A stretch of DNA of 64,000 bases from Zoogloea sp. 1C4 (lineage in GTDB: Bacteria; Pseudomonadota; Gammaproteobacteria; Burkholderiales; Rhodocyclaceae), in NCBI RefSeq assembly GCF_009469605.1, contig NZ_SSXU01000013.1:51459-115458 (forward strand), read 5' to 3'. The notes under the pieces were generated by a model that was not told where the DNA came from, did not search any database, and saw only the letters and a list, made by a program, of their open reading frames with translations. Shown one piece after another: positions 17,710 through 27,514 of this stretch. Numbering within the stretch: the stretch's first letter is position 1; the number at the start of each line of letters is the position of its first letter. A program made the translations under genes and the position numbers.

Positions 17710-18051
17710 ATGGAAGACACGCTGACCCTCGCCGAAGCCATGGAAGAACTGGTTTCCGCCGAAGACTTTCTCGACTACTTCGAAGTGCCCTACGAGCCCT
17801 CGGTGGTGCATGTGAACCGCCTGCACATCCTGCAGCGCTTCCACGACTACCTGGCCCGCCAGGTGCCCAACATGCCGCCCGAAGAGGACAAGCAGCGCGG
17901 CATCTACCGCCTGTGGCTGGAGCGCGCGTATCAGGATTTCGTCGTCTCCAACTCCCTCACCGAGAAGGTCTTCGCGGTGTTCCAGACCGTCTCGAAGCCC
18001 GACGGCGGCATGGAATCCTTCGTGTCCATCGACAAGGTCTTCGTCCAGTAA
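17710..18051 (+). CDS. nifW: Nitrogenase-stabilising/protective protein NifW
   Basis: A 113-residue protein matching NifW in size and sequence (LVSAEDFLDYFEVPYEPSVV near residue 13, VNRLHILQRFHDYL, LWLERAYQDFVVS). NifW helps maturation and oxygen protection of the MoFe protein. GAGGCTGCC precedes the ATG by a few bases. Position before nifZ and nifM is the classical order. Confidence 0.95.
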   Translation: MEDTLTLAEAMEELVSAEDFLDYFEVPYEPSVVHVNRLHILQRFHDYLARQVPNMPPEEDKQRGIYRLWLERAYQDFVVSNSLTEKVFAVFQTVSKPDGGMESFVSIDKVFVQ

Positions 18052-18082
18052 CGAGCCCCTGCCAACGCCAGGAGACACCGCC

Positions 18083-18559
18083 ATGATGAACGCCCGCTGG
18101 GAATACGGCGAAGCCGTGCGCCTCACGCGCAACGTGCGCAACGACGGCACCTACCCGGGCCTCGACCCCGGCGCCCCGCTGGTCCGCCGCGGCAGCATCG
18201 GCTACGTGGTGGACGTGGGCACGTTCTTGCAGGATCAGGTCATCTACTCGGTGAACTTCCTGGACGAAGGCAAGATCGTCGGCTGCCGCGAGGAAGAACT
18301 CATCGGCGCCGACGAGGCCTGGACGCCCTCGCGCTTCGAGTTCCGCGACAAGGTGAAGGCCACCCGCCAGCTCGCCGTGGGCGGCGAGGTGCTGATCCGC
18401 GACGGCGCCATCGGCGAGGTGATGAAGGTCATCCGCGACGCCCCCGGCGGCGTGGCCTACCACATCCACTTCGACGACCTGCCCGGCCGGGTGTTGCAGA
18501 TTCCCGAGAGCATCCTGGAGGGCGCCGGCCGCAACACCGCCGAGGACGACGGAGAGTAA
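18083..18559 (+). CDS. nifZ: NifZ, MoFe-protein maturation factor
   Basis: A 158-residue protein with two copies of the small NifZ barrel: residues about 8-65 (GEAVRLTRNVRNDGTYPG, RGSIGYVVDVGTFLQDQVIY) and about 88-140 (VGGEVLIRDGAIGEVMKVI). NifZ assists formation of the second P-cluster in the MoFe protein. AGGAG lies before the ATG at 18083; a second ATG follows immediately (MM). Both neighbours are nif genes. Confidence 0.95.
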   Translation: MMNARWEYGEAVRLTRNVRNDGTYPGLDPGAPLVRRGSIGYVVDVGTFLQDQVIYSVNFLDEGKIVGCREEELIGADEAWTPSRFEFRDKVKATRQLAVGGEVLIRDGAIGEVMKVIRDAPGGVAYHIHFDDLPGRVLQIPESILEGAGRNTAEDDGE

Positions 18560-18562
18560 GCC

Positions 18563-19381
18563 ATGCACGACGCCTACCTTCAGCTCAAGCTCGCCTGGGA
18601 ACTCTTCCAGACCGCACCGGGCGAGCTGGACGCAGCCCAGATGAACCGGGTGAGCGAGGTGCTCAGCCGCCAGTACGGCATCGAGCAGCGCATCCTCGAG
18701 AGCGACGAGGCCGCCCAGGTGGTGGTGCCCGCCGCCACCCTCGCCGCCCGCCTGGGCGAGATCCGCCAGCGCTATACCGACCCGGACGCCATGGCCCAGG
18801 ACCTCGCCCGCAGCGGGCTCGACGAAGCCGGACTCGAGGAGGCCGTCTCCCGCGACCTGCGCATCGAGGCCGTGCTCGAACGTATCGCCGCGGCCGTACC
18901 CGCCGTCACCGCGGTGGATGCCGAGATCTACTACCGGATGCACCCCGAGGCCTTCGACCGCCCCGAAGCCCGCCGCCTGCGCCACATCCTCATCACTTTC
19001 GACAGCCGCAAGGACAAGGCCGACGCCACCGCCCGCCTGGAAACCCTGCGCCACACGGTGAAAGACGCCGACGCCTTCGGCAAGGTCGCCCTGCGCCACT
19101 CCCAGTGCCCCACCGCGATGGAAGGCGGCAAGCTGGGCACGGTCAAGCGCGGCCAGCTCTTCCCCGAGCTCGAACCCGCCGCCTTCGCGCTGGAAACCGG
19201 CGAGATCAGCGCCGTGCTCGAATCGCCCATCGGGCTGCACATCATCCTGTGCGAGGAGATCCTGCCCTTCGGCATACCGCCCTTCGAGGAAGTCCGCGAC
19301 CGCATCATCGAACGCCTCGCCGACAAACGCCGCCAGACAGCCCAGCGGGATTGGATCAAGCGCCTCGGCGCACCGCGCTGA
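18563..19381 (+). CDS. nifM: NifM, peptidyl-prolyl isomerase for nitrogenase Fe protein
   Basis: A 272-residue protein. An N-terminal helical region (1-120) is followed by a parvulin PPIase domain near residues 130-230 (EARRLRHILITFDSRKDKA, FGKVALRHSQCPTAMEGGKL, ETGEISAVLESPIGLHIIL). NifM is needed to make NifH active. The start is 3 bp after nifZ. It is the last gene of the operon visible here; a GC-rich hairpin without a T tract lies at 19417-19434. Confidence 0.93.
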   Translation: MHDAYLQLKLAWELFQTAPGELDAAQMNRVSEVLSRQYGIEQRILESDEAAQVVVPAATLAARLGEIRQRYTDPDAMAQDLARSGLDEAGLEEAVSRDLRIEAVLERIAAAVPAVTAVDAEIYYRMHPEAFDRPEARRLRHILITFDSRKDKADATARLETLRHTVKDADAFGKVALRHSQCPTAMEGGKLGTVKRGQLFPELEPAAFALETGEISAVLESPIGLHIILCEEILPFGIPPFEEVRDRIIERLADKRRQTAQRDWIKRLGAPR

Positions 19382-19780
19382 GCGCCGTCGCGATATCGAC
19401 GCCAGGGCATGCTGCCCGCCGGCTCCAGCCGGCGGCGCAGGCATGGCGCGGGAAAATGCACCCGCCATCGAAATCCCATTGCCAAATCCTTCCATCCCGA
19501 CAGCAAAACCCGGTTGTACAGGGCCAAGGTCAGCGGGATAATCCGTCAGCTTGACGCAGGTTTCTGCCCCCTTGTCACGCCATCCAGCAGTCATCGCCGT
19601 TCGCGGATCACGCCGTTTTGCGGATTGGCGTCTATCCTTGGATGGCACGCTTGGTTTCTCGCTGCATCGGGGCATCTGCGTCACCCCGGCCTGCCGCGCA
19701 GCCCAGCCATCAAGGCGGGCGCGGCGAGCCACCAGCAATCGCGGAGTGATCTTTCCCGATGGATTCGTAGGAGCGCCGAG
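19382..19780. other. 399-bp gap after nifM
   Basis: No convincing gene. Near its left end is an 8-bp inverted repeat CGCCGGCT / AGCCGGCG (19417-19434) with a 2-nt loop and no T tract, a possible weak end point for the nif transcript. The rest contains stop codons in all likely frames and presumably holds the promoter for the Sel1-repeat gene; I do not recognise a strong one. Confidence 0.5.
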
Positions 19781-20389
19781 ATGAAGAAACACGCCGTCTG
19801 CCTGCTGCTGATACTGCTGTCGTCCGCCGTGCTGGCGCAGACGCAGTCCCCGACCGTCCGTATCTGCGACGACCGTGGCTGCGAAGAACGCCCGCGCGAC
19901 GCCGTCACCTTCAACCCCAACGCCCCGGGCGACTCCGCCGCCGAACAGCAGGCCGCCAAGCTAATCGCGCTGGCCGAGAAAGACCCCCGCGCCGCCTACG
20001 ACCTGGGCCTGCGCTACTTCCGGGGCGACGGCGTGCGCCAGGACAGCTACCAGGCCCTCAAATGGATGCGCGACGCCGCCGAGCGGGGCTACCTCAAGGC
20101 CCAGACCGCCGTCGGGCGCCTCTACCTGATGGGCCTCGAAGAAATGGGTTCCGACCCAGCCGAAGCCGAAAAATGGCTCTCCATCGCCGCCGGTCGCGGT
20201 GACAAGGAAGCCAAGACCCTGCTGGCCCAGGCCACCAAGGCAAAGCAGAATGAGGTGGCGTATCGACGCTGGGTCGATTCGCAAAAGGCGATCTGGAACA
20301 GCTACTGGATGGACCGCTACCAATATGAGTGGCAATGGCGAAACGGCGGCTGGTACGAGTACCGGCCCTATTACGGGCCACGCTACTGA
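19781..20389 (+). CDS. Exported Sel1-repeat protein
   Basis: A 202-residue protein with a signal peptide (MKKHAVCLLLILLSSAVLA, cleavage before Q20). Residues about 65-150 hold two Sel1-like repeats (AAYDLGLRYFRGDGVRQDSY, then AQTAVGRLYLMGLEEMGSDP) and the C-terminus is rich in W and Y (WNSYWMDRYQYEWQWRNGGW). TAGGAG precedes the ATG. Sel1 repeats mediate protein contacts; the aromatic tail suggests binding at the envelope, but the partner is unknown. The following lipoprotein gene is 74 bp downstream. Confidence 0.78.
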   Translation: MKKHAVCLLLILLSSAVLAQTQSPTVRICDDRGCEERPRDAVTFNPNAPGDSAAEQQAAKLIALAEKDPRAAYDLGLRYFRGDGVRQDSYQALKWMRDAAERGYLKAQTAVGRLYLMGLEEMGSDPAEAEKWLSIAAGRGDKEAKTLLAQATKAKQNEVAYRRWVDSQKAIWNSYWMDRYQYEWQWRNGGWYEYRPYYGPRY

Positions 20390-20463
20390 AAAGCACGCCG
20401 GGGCGTCAGGCCCCGGGGTTGCGACAAAACACCCCACGACTTACTTCCAAAGGATGAGTGCCG

Positions 20464-21300
20464 ATGCTGAACACTAAACTGACTTCCCTTGCCGGCGTCA
20501 TTGCCGCATCCCTGGCCCTTGGTGGCTGCGCCAACAACCCGCTGGCCGGCGGCTCCATCAGCACCGGCTCGTCCGATGCCACCGCGGTTAGCGGCGCAGC
20601 CGGCGGCGGCACCAGCGCTGGCGCCAATGCCACCCTCGAACGCTGCCCCGCCCCGCTGGGCACGCTGGCAGTCGACGATGGCCGCGGCAAGGAATGGTTC
20701 GCCAGCTTTGGCGCCGCCACCAAAGTCACCACCATCGAACCGCTGATCCGCCTGGCGGTGCAGCAGTCCAACTGCTTCGTGATCACCTCGATCGGCAACG
20801 CCCGCACCGAAAGCAAGCTGTCGGCGATCACCGACAAGCAGCGCAACTCGGGCGAGTTCCGGGCCGGCTCCAAGCAGCAGAAAGGCCAGCGCGTCGCCGC
20901 CGACTACTACATGGAACCGTCGATCATCATCGACAACTCCTCCACCGGCCGCATGGCCGGCGCCCTGGGCGGCCGCCTGGGCGCAGGTGGCGCGCTCCTC
21001 GCCGCCGGTCTCGAGAGCAAGGTTTCGGTGGTCACCATGACCATCTTCGACATCCGCTCGGGCGTGCAGCTGGCCATCTCCGAAGGCAACGCCACCGCCA
21101 CCAACTTCGGTGCGGCCCTCGGCGGCTTCGGCCCTGGCGCCGCTGCCGGCCTGGGTGGTTTCTCCCAGACCCCGGAAGGCAAGGCCACCGTCGCCGCCTT
21201 CACCGACGCCTACAACAAGATGGTCGTCGCCCTGCGCAACTACAAGGCCCAGGACGTCAAGGGCGGCCTCGGCCGGGGCGGTCAGCTCAAGGTGAACTAA
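20464..21300 (+). CDS. CsgG-like outer-membrane lipoprotein
   Basis: A 278-residue lipoprotein with lipobox LALGGC (cysteine near residue 22). The following region resembles the CsgG/HfaB family: GTLAVDDGRGKEWF, TTIEPLIRLAVQQSNCFVIT, ADYYMEPSIIIDNSSTG and VVTMTIFDIRSGVQLAISEG. CsgG forms an outer-membrane secretion pore for curli; HfaB-like members anchor adhesins. No curli subunit gene is adjacent. ATG 20464 is favoured because AAGGA at 20450 is well spaced; a GTG at 20458 is too close. A strong terminator follows. Confidence 0.7.
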   Translation: MLNTKLTSLAGVIAASLALGGCANNPLAGGSISTGSSDATAVSGAAGGGTSAGANATLERCPAPLGTLAVDDGRGKEWFASFGAATKVTTIEPLIRLAVQQSNCFVITSIGNARTESKLSAITDKQRNSGEFRAGSKQQKGQRVAADYYMEPSIIIDNSSTGRMAGALGGRLGAGGALLAAGLESKVSVVTMTIFDIRSGVQLAISEGNATATNFGAALGGFGPGAAAGLGGFSQTPEGKATVAAFTDAYNKMVVALRNYKAQDVKGGLGRGGQLKVN

Positions 21301-21335
21301 CCTGAACCCGGCGCCAGACGGAACATCGTTCCAGT

Positions 21336-21367
21336 AAAAAAGCCCTGCCACTTCGGCAGGGCTTTCT
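21336..21367. terminator. Bidirectional intrinsic terminator
   Basis: AAAGCCCTGCC and GGCAGGGCTTT form an 11-bp stem around a short ACTTC loop, with an A run on the left and TTTCTT on the right. It lies between the convergent CsgG-like and YidB-like genes and can serve both strands. Confidence 0.85.
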
Positions 21368-21380
21368 TGCCATCAGGCGA

Positions 21381-21809
21381 TCACTTGCCCAGCATGGCCA
21401 CCAGGCCGGACAGCGCCTGGCCGAGGTCCACGTCGCCCTCGGGCACCTGGCCGTTCGGGGTCAGTTGATCGACCACCTGGGGCAACACGTTGGCGATGTG
21501 GCCGGCCACCTGTTCGGTCGGGATGCCCAGCTGGGCCGCCAGATCGCCCAGCTCACCGCCGCGGAAGACCTGACCGATCTGATCTGCGCTAACCGGAAGA
21601 TTCTGGCCAGTGCCCACCCACGACGCCGCCTGCTCACCCAGACCGGCCTGGCCAAGCCGCTCCAGCAACCCGCCAAGGCCACCTTGGCCGTTGTTCTGGA
21701 GCAGACTCATCACCAGTTGCAGCAGGGCAGCCTGACCACCACCGCCTTGCTGGCCGCCGCCAGCCAGCGACCCCAGAACCTGACCTGCCAGTTGATCGAG
21801 CAAACCCAT
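21381..21809 (-). CDS. YidB-like (DUF937) protein
   Basis: A 142-residue protein starting MGLLDQLAGQVLGSLAGGGQ, with a glycine/glutamine-rich N-terminus and then LVMSLLQNNGQ, GLLERLGQAGLGEQAASWVG, GQNLPVSADQIGQVF and a C-terminal GQALSGLVAMLGK. This is the YidB pattern. The role of the family is not established. The ATG at 21809 was chosen because the family begins there; the open frame extends upstream. Confidence 0.85.
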   Translation of the reverse strand: MGLLDQLAGQVLGSLAGGGQQGGGGQAALLQLVMSLLQNNGQGGLGGLLERLGQAGLGEQAASWVGTGQNLPVSADQIGQVFRGGELGDLAAQLGIPTEQVAGHIANVLPQVVDQLTPNGQVPEGDVDLGQALSGLVAMLGK

Positions 21810-22012
21810 CGTGAAGCTCCTTCTTTGAGTGTTGTTTCGGGAAACCCTGCCGGCCCGCCGCAGCGGGAAATTGTGGCAGCGGCGTAACACTTTACGCGCT
21901 CCCTGCTACCCGGGTGTAAGGCTTTGTGGAATGGAGATGCAAGCGTGACAAACCGCAAACCACGCACCGGGAAGGGTAAAATCCGGGCTTTGGCTTTCAA
22001 GCAGCTCACACC

Positions 22013-22675
22013 ATGACTCAGGACGAACTCAAGCAACAGGCGGCGCTGCGTGCTCTCGATTACATCGTCGAAGGCAGCATCGTCGGCGTCGGCACCGGCT
22101 CCACGGCCAACTTCTTCATCGATGGCCTGGCCACGATGAAAGACCGCATCGTCGGCGCCGTGGCCTCGTCCGAAGCCTCGGCCAAGCGCCTTGCCGCCCA
22201 CGGCATCCGCCTGTTCGATCTGAACGACGTGGACCAGATGCCGGTGTACGTTGACGGCGCCGACGAGATCGACGCCTCCCTCGCGATGATCAAGGGCGGT
22301 GGCGGCGCGCTCACCCGCGAGAAGATCGTCGCGGCGGTGGCCGACAAGTTCATCTGCATCTGCGACGCCACCAAACGGGTCGAATGCCTCGGCCGCTTTC
22401 CGCTGCCCGTCGAGGTGATCCCGATGGCCCGCGCCCAGGTCGCCCGCCAGCTCGCGGCGCTGGGCGGCCGTCCGGTGCTGCGCGAAGGCTTCGTCACCGA
22501 CAACGGCAACATCATCATCGACGTGCATGGCCTTCAGATCGCCGATCCGGTAGCCTTCGAGACCACCGTTGACGGTATCGTGGGCGTTGTCACCAACGGC
22601 TTGTTCGCCCGTCGCGGCGCCGATGTGCTGCTACTCGCCACGGCCGGCGGGGTCGTCACCTACGAACGCACTTGA
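22013..22675 (+). CDS. rpiA: Ribose-5-phosphate isomerase A
   Basis: A 220-residue enzyme interconverting ribose-5-phosphate and ribulose-5-phosphate in the pentose phosphate pathway. Motifs: [13 protein letters not shown] near residue 25, [35 protein letters not shown] (catalytic Asp region near residue 83) and [19 protein letters not shown]. Length matches the family. It is a single gene followed 58 bp later by phoU. Confidence 0.95.
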   Translation: MTQDELKQQAALRALDYIVEGSIVGVGTGSTANFFIDGLATMKDRIVGAVASSEASAKRLAAHGIRLFDLNDVDQMPVYVDGADEIDASLAMIKGGGGALTREKIVAAVADKFICICDATKRVECLGRFPLPVEVIPMARAQVARQLAALGGRPVLREGFVTDNGNIIIDVHGLQIADPVAFETTVDGIVGVVTNGLFARRGADVLLLATAGGVVTYERT

Positions 22676-22733
22676 AACAAAAACGTCATGAACCGCTGTT
22701 AATCTGCTGCGCTTACCAGCCTTAGGATTTTCA

Positions 22734-23432
22734 ATGAACGAGCACACCTCCAAGAAGTTCGATTCCGAACTGGAAGGAATCCGCAACCGGGTTCTCCAGA
22801 TGGGCGGGATGGTCGAGTTGCAGATCGTGAAGGCGATGGAAGGGCTTTCCGACGGCGATCCGCTGCTGATCGATCAGGTCATCGAAAACGACAACCGGGT
22901 CAATCTGCTCGAGATCGAGCTCGACGAAGCCTGCAACCAGGTCATTGCCAAGCGCCAGCCCACCGCAGTCGACCTGCGCATGGTGAGCACCGTCCAGAAG
23001 ACCATCACCGATCTGGAGCGGATCGGCGACGAGGCGAAGAAGATCGCCAAGACGGCCAAGCAGCTGCACAGCAACGGCTCGCCCTTCATGCCGCAGATCC
23101 GCCTCGGCCACATCGCCGACGCGGTGGTGGACATGCTGCGCACCGCGCTGGATGCCTACGCCCGCCTCGACACCGTGGCTGCCGCCCAGGTGGTGCGTCA
23201 CGACAAGGAGGTGGATGCCGAGTTCAAGGGCATCATGCGCCAGCTCATCACCTACATGATGGAAGACCCGCGCACGATCTCCCAGGCCATCGAGCTGATG
23301 TTCGTCGCCAAGTCGGTCGAGCGCATCGGCGACCACGCCAAGAACATCGCCGAGTACGTGGTGTACATGGTCAAGGGCCGCGACGTGCGCCACACCAGCC
23401 TCGAGGAAATCGAGCGGGAAGCCACGCGCTGA
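22734..23432 (+). CDS. phoU: Phosphate-signalling regulator PhoU
   Basis: A 232-residue, all-helical protein made of two PhoU domains, each with a metal-binding E/DxxxD signature (DLRMVSTVQKTITDLERIGDE near residue 82; FVAKSVERIGDHAKNIAEYV near residue 184). PhoU mediates repression of the PhoR/PhoB response when phosphate is abundant. It is not next to pstSCAB in this window. A strong terminator lies 25 bp downstream. Confidence 0.94.
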   Translation: MNEHTSKKFDSELEGIRNRVLQMGGMVELQIVKAMEGLSDGDPLLIDQVIENDNRVNLLEIELDEACNQVIAKRQPTAVDLRMVSTVQKTITDLERIGDEAKKIAKTAKQLHSNGSPFMPQIRLGHIADAVVDMLRTALDAYARLDTVAAAQVVRHDKEVDAEFKGIMRQLITYMMEDPRTISQAIELMFVAKSVERIGDHAKNIAEYVVYMVKGRDVRHTSLEEIEREATR

Positions 23433-23456
23433 TCCACCTGGCCGTCGGTCAGTCAG

Positions 23457-23490
23457 TCGGGGGACGGTTTACCGTCCCCCGATTCATTTT
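23457..23490 (+). terminator. Intrinsic terminator after phoU
   Basis: TCGGGGGACGG (23457-23467) pairs with CCGTCCCCCGA (23472-23482) around a TTTA loop, followed by TTCATTTT. It separates phoU from the ycgR promoter region. Confidence 0.85.
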
Positions 23491-23507
23491 GTATCGCAGA
23501 TTTCATC

Positions 23508-23523
23508 GGGCATGCGACTTGCT
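23508..23523 (+). promoter_or_regulatory. Sigma-54 promoter before the ycgR-like gene
   Basis: GGGCATGCGACTTGCT agrees with TGGCACG-N4-TTGCW at 14 of 16 positions including GG and GC at the correct distance. Predicted start is about 23534, 60 bp before the ATG at 23594. It fits control by the FleR-type activator encoded nearby. Confidence 0.7.
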
Positions 23524-23593
23524 CCACCGTCGGGGTCATCCACCCGACTGTTAGAATCGGTGTTTCAGCCGATCTCCGAACGCCACTGCCATC

Positions 23594-24358
23594 ATGCCGC
23601 TCAAGTTCGAACTCCTGCAGGCCGACGAACACTCCCGCTACCTGCTCCGCGGAAAGACCGACATCCTCTACAACCTGCGCAGCCTCGTGCAGAAGCGGGC
23701 GATGATCAGTGCCTTCATCGACGCCAGCGCCGATTCCTTCCTCACCGCCATCCTGGACGTCAATCCTGACAACGACACGCTGATCCTCGACGCCGCCAGC
23801 AGCGACGTGATCAACAACCGCGTGGATGGTACCGAGCAGCTGATCTGCGTCACCCAACTCGACAAGATCAAGATTCAGTTTGCCGCGAACAGGCCCGTGC
23901 GCATCAACCACGAAGGCCACACCGCCTTCCGCATCGCGCTCCCCGAGGTGCTGCTGCGCCTGCAACGCCGCGAGTACTACCGGCTGATCGCCAGCAACCC
24001 CCACAGCCTCAGCTGCCTGATCCCCGTGAGCAGCGGCGGCGAGAAGCGCATGGTGTCGATGGAGGCCACCGTGCTCGACATCAGCAGCGGCGGGCTGGCG
24101 ATCCTCCTGCCGCCCAACGAGCCGACCCTGGAGCCGGAAACCATCCTGAACGACTGCCGCCTGATGCTCCCCGAGACGGGCCCGATCGTCACCTCGCTGC
24201 GGGTCCGCAACATCTTCCGCATCACCAACCGCGACGGCAGCACCATGCTCCGCGCCGGCTGCGAGTTCACCGACCTCCCCGCCAGCATGGCCTCGACGAT
24301 CCAGCGCTACATCCTCAAGGCCGAACGGGAACGCAACGCCCGCGAACGCATCCGCTGA
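23594..24358 (+). CDS. ycgR: YcgR-type flagellar brake protein (PilZ domain)
   Basis: A 254-residue protein with an N-terminal YcgR domain (1-120) and a C-terminal PilZ domain (about 124-245). The cyclic-di-GMP binding motifs are intact: RREYYR (RxxxR, residues 126-130) and DISSGG (DxSxxG, residues 162-167). When bound to cyclic-di-GMP, YcgR slows the flagellar motor at FliG/FliM. Its place beside the flagellar genes and the sigma-54 promoter support a motility role. A strong terminator follows. Confidence 0.9.
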   Translation: MPLKFELLQADEHSRYLLRGKTDILYNLRSLVQKRAMISAFIDASADSFLTAILDVNPDNDTLILDAASSDVINNRVDGTEQLICVTQLDKIKIQFAANRPVRINHEGHTAFRIALPEVLLRLQRREYYRLIASNPHSLSCLIPVSSGGEKRMVSMEATVLDISSGGLAILLPPNEPTLEPETILNDCRLMLPETGPIVTSLRVRNIFRITNRDGSTMLRAGCEFTDLPASMASTIQRYILKAERERNARERIR

Positions 24359-24375
24359 GTCCCGCGGTCACGCAC

Positions 24376-24411
24376 AAAGACAAAAGCCGGCTTTCGCCGG
24401 CTTTTGTCTTT
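24376..24411. terminator. Bidirectional intrinsic terminator between ycgR and fliE
   Basis: A 16-bp perfect stem, AAAGACAAAAGCCGGC (24376-24391) with GCCGGCTTTTGTCTTT (24396-24411), around a TTTC loop. The A and T runs let it act on both strands, ending ycgR and fliE transcripts. Confidence 0.92.
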
Positions 24412-24427
24412 AAATCCTGAGCTGCCG

Positions 24428-24748
24428 TCACACCGACATGTTCATGATGTCCTGATAGGCGGTGACGAGCTTGTTGCGCACCTGCACCATCTGCTGGAAC
24501 GACAGGTTGGCTTTTTGCAGATTGACCATCACGTCCTGCAGATTGACGTTCGGATCGCCCGCCGAGAAGCCCTTGGACATTTCCTGGGCCTGCATCTGGG
24601 CGGAACTCACCTGGTCGATGGCGGTTTGAAGCACCTGACCGAAATCGGTCTCGCCGGCAGCCTGGGCCGATTGGGCGGACTTGCCCGACGCCACCTGCGA
24701 GGTGGCGCGAAGCTCCGACAACATCTGATCGATTCCGCGGGTATCCAT
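24428..24748 (-). CDS. fliE: Flagellar basal-body protein FliE
   Basis: A 106-residue protein with the FliE C-terminal signature (DPNVNLQDVMVNLQKANLSF then QMVQVRNKLVTAYQDIMNM). FliE joins the MS-ring to the proximal rod. It has its own sigma-54 promoter 31-46 bp upstream of the start and lies downstream of fleR on the same strand. AAAGGAG precedes the ATG. Confidence 0.94.
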   Translation of the reverse strand: MDTRGIDQMLSELRATSQVASGKSAQSAQAAGETDFGQVLQTAIDQVSSAQMQAQEMSKGFSAGDPNVNLQDVMVNLQKANLSFQQMVQVRNKLVTAYQDIMNMSV

Positions 24749-24778
24749 GATCCTGCTCCTTTGACTCGACTATAGCAG

Positions 24779-24794
24779 AGCAAGTGACGTGCCA
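24779..24794 (-). promoter_or_regulatory. Sigma-54 promoter of fliE
   Basis: On the minus strand TGGCACGTCACTTGCT is a perfect match to TGGCACG-N4-TTGCW. Predicted start is about 24768, 20 bp before the fliE ATG. It lies in the 64-bp gap between the fleR stop and fliE. Confidence 0.9.
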
Positions 24795-24812
24795 CAGAGC
24801 ACAAGGTGCGCG

Positions 24813-26213
<1,401 letters not shown>

Positions 26214-26256
26214 GGGACGTCTCTCTAAAACTGGGTGCAACTGGGCGAGCCGGGCG

Positions 26257-27369
26257 TCAGCCGCCCATGGCGAGGGTCAGCGAAAAAACCGTTCCACGAC
26301 CGGGTTCGGAATCGATGCCGATGTCTCCCCCGTGGGCCCGGGCAACGCCCCGCGCTATCGCCAGGCCCAATCCTGTTCCGTCGGGCCGGGTGGTAAAGAA
26401 CGGCTCGAAGAGCCGCGACTGTAGTGCCGGATCAATTCCGCGGCCGTTGTCGGCCACCGTGAAACGGGCCATGGCGCCGTCCAGCCGGGCCTGAAAGCGG
26501 ATCACGCCGCCGGCGTCCAGCGCCTGGACGGCGTTCTCGAGCAGGTTGGTGAGGGCGCCGGCAATCGCCTTGCGGTCGCCCACCACCAGGGTGTCGCCGC
26601 AGGCGCAGGCGGATTCGAGGGTCAGCCCCTTGGCGCGGGCCAGGGGTTCGAGGGTGTGGGTGAGCTCGGCCACCAGATCGCAGATGCCGAAGGGCTCGCG
26701 GCCGAGGGTCTCGCCGCGGGCAAACAGCAGCATGTCGCGGATCAGCTTTTCCAGATGGCGCAGGCGCTCCATCGCCCGATTGCCGATGCGCTCCCGGTCG
26801 GCGGGGCCCATTTCCTGCTGGACGAGGTTGGCGGTGTAGAGCAGCGCGGCCGACAGCGGCGTGCGCAGCTGGTGGGCCAGCCCGGCGACCATCTCGCCCA
26901 TCGCGGCGAGGCGCTCGTTGCGCTCGGCGGCCAGGCGCATCCGGTGGGCATCGGTCACGTCGGTGAGGAGCACGATGTGGCCTTCGCCGGATTCAAGCGC
27001 GGCGTCGTCGCGGGTCAGGCGGCGGGTCTCGGTGCCGGCGCCGAGTTGCCATTCGCCCGGGGTTTCGGTGGGCGCCAGGCGGGCGGCAGAAAACGCCGCC
27101 CAGTCGACGCCGGCCAGCGGCGCCTCGAACATCGCTTCGACGGCCCGGTTGGCCTGCACCACGCGGCCGTCCCGGTCGAGCACGACGACGCCTGCCGGCA
27201 GCGCGCCCATCAGCACGCTGAGACGTTCGGTCAACTGACCGACCTGCGTCTGCAGGCCGGCGTAGGCACCGGTCAGGGCCTCCGACGCCTCGCTGAACTG
27301 GCGAAAGGCTTCGGCCAGCTGGCGGGCGTCGAGACGGTCTTCGGTGGCGGGCAGATTCATGAAGGGCAT
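26257..27369 (-). CDS. fleS: Flagellar sensor histidine kinase (FleS/FlrB type), cytoplasmic
   Basis: A 370-residue kinase without membrane segments. A PAS domain covers about residues 60-150 (LMGALPAGVVVLDRDGRVVQ), the HisKA box is MGEMVAGLAHQLRTPLSAAL with the phosphorylated histidine, and the ATPase domain has LLENAVQAL, DNGRGIDP and GTGLGLAIARGVARAHGG. It pairs with fleR 44 bp downstream. The start is 27369 (MPFMNL) or 27360; neither has a strong ribosome-binding site. Divergent from fliF. Confidence 0.88.
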   Translation of the reverse strand: MPFMNLPATEDRLDARQLAEAFRQFSEASEALTGAYAGLQTQVGQLTERLSVLMGALPAGVVVLDRDGRVVQANRAVEAMFEAPLAGVDWAAFSAARLAPTETPGEWQLGAGTETRRLTRDDAALESGEGHIVLLTDVTDAHRMRLAAERNERLAAMGEMVAGLAHQLRTPLSAALLYTANLVQQEMGPADRERIGNRAMERLRHLEKLIRDMLLFARGETLGREPFGICDLVAELTHTLEPLARAKGLTLESACACGDTLVVGDRKAIAGALTNLLENAVQALDAGGVIRFQARLDGAMARFTVADNGRGIDPALQSRLFEPFFTTRPDGTGLGLAIARGVARAHGGDIGIDSEPGRGTVFSLTLAMGG

Positions 27370-27514
27370 GGGGCGAAATTCACCGGTTCGCAGCTTAGGC
27401 CCGTCGGCGGCAAGACAAGCCGGCAAATAGGCGGCAAAAACTGCTGCTAATCCTGCCCTTGATCGGATTGCGCCTCGCCGAGAATGCGAGCATCCGTAAG
27501 AGGGGAATGTTTCC

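Noticed and set aside
27370..27514. Sigma-54 promoter for fliF (CGGCAAATAGGCGGCA near 27421)
   Set aside because: GG and GC are at the right distance but the TT of the -12 element and several other consensus bases are missing; other candidates have wrong spacing.
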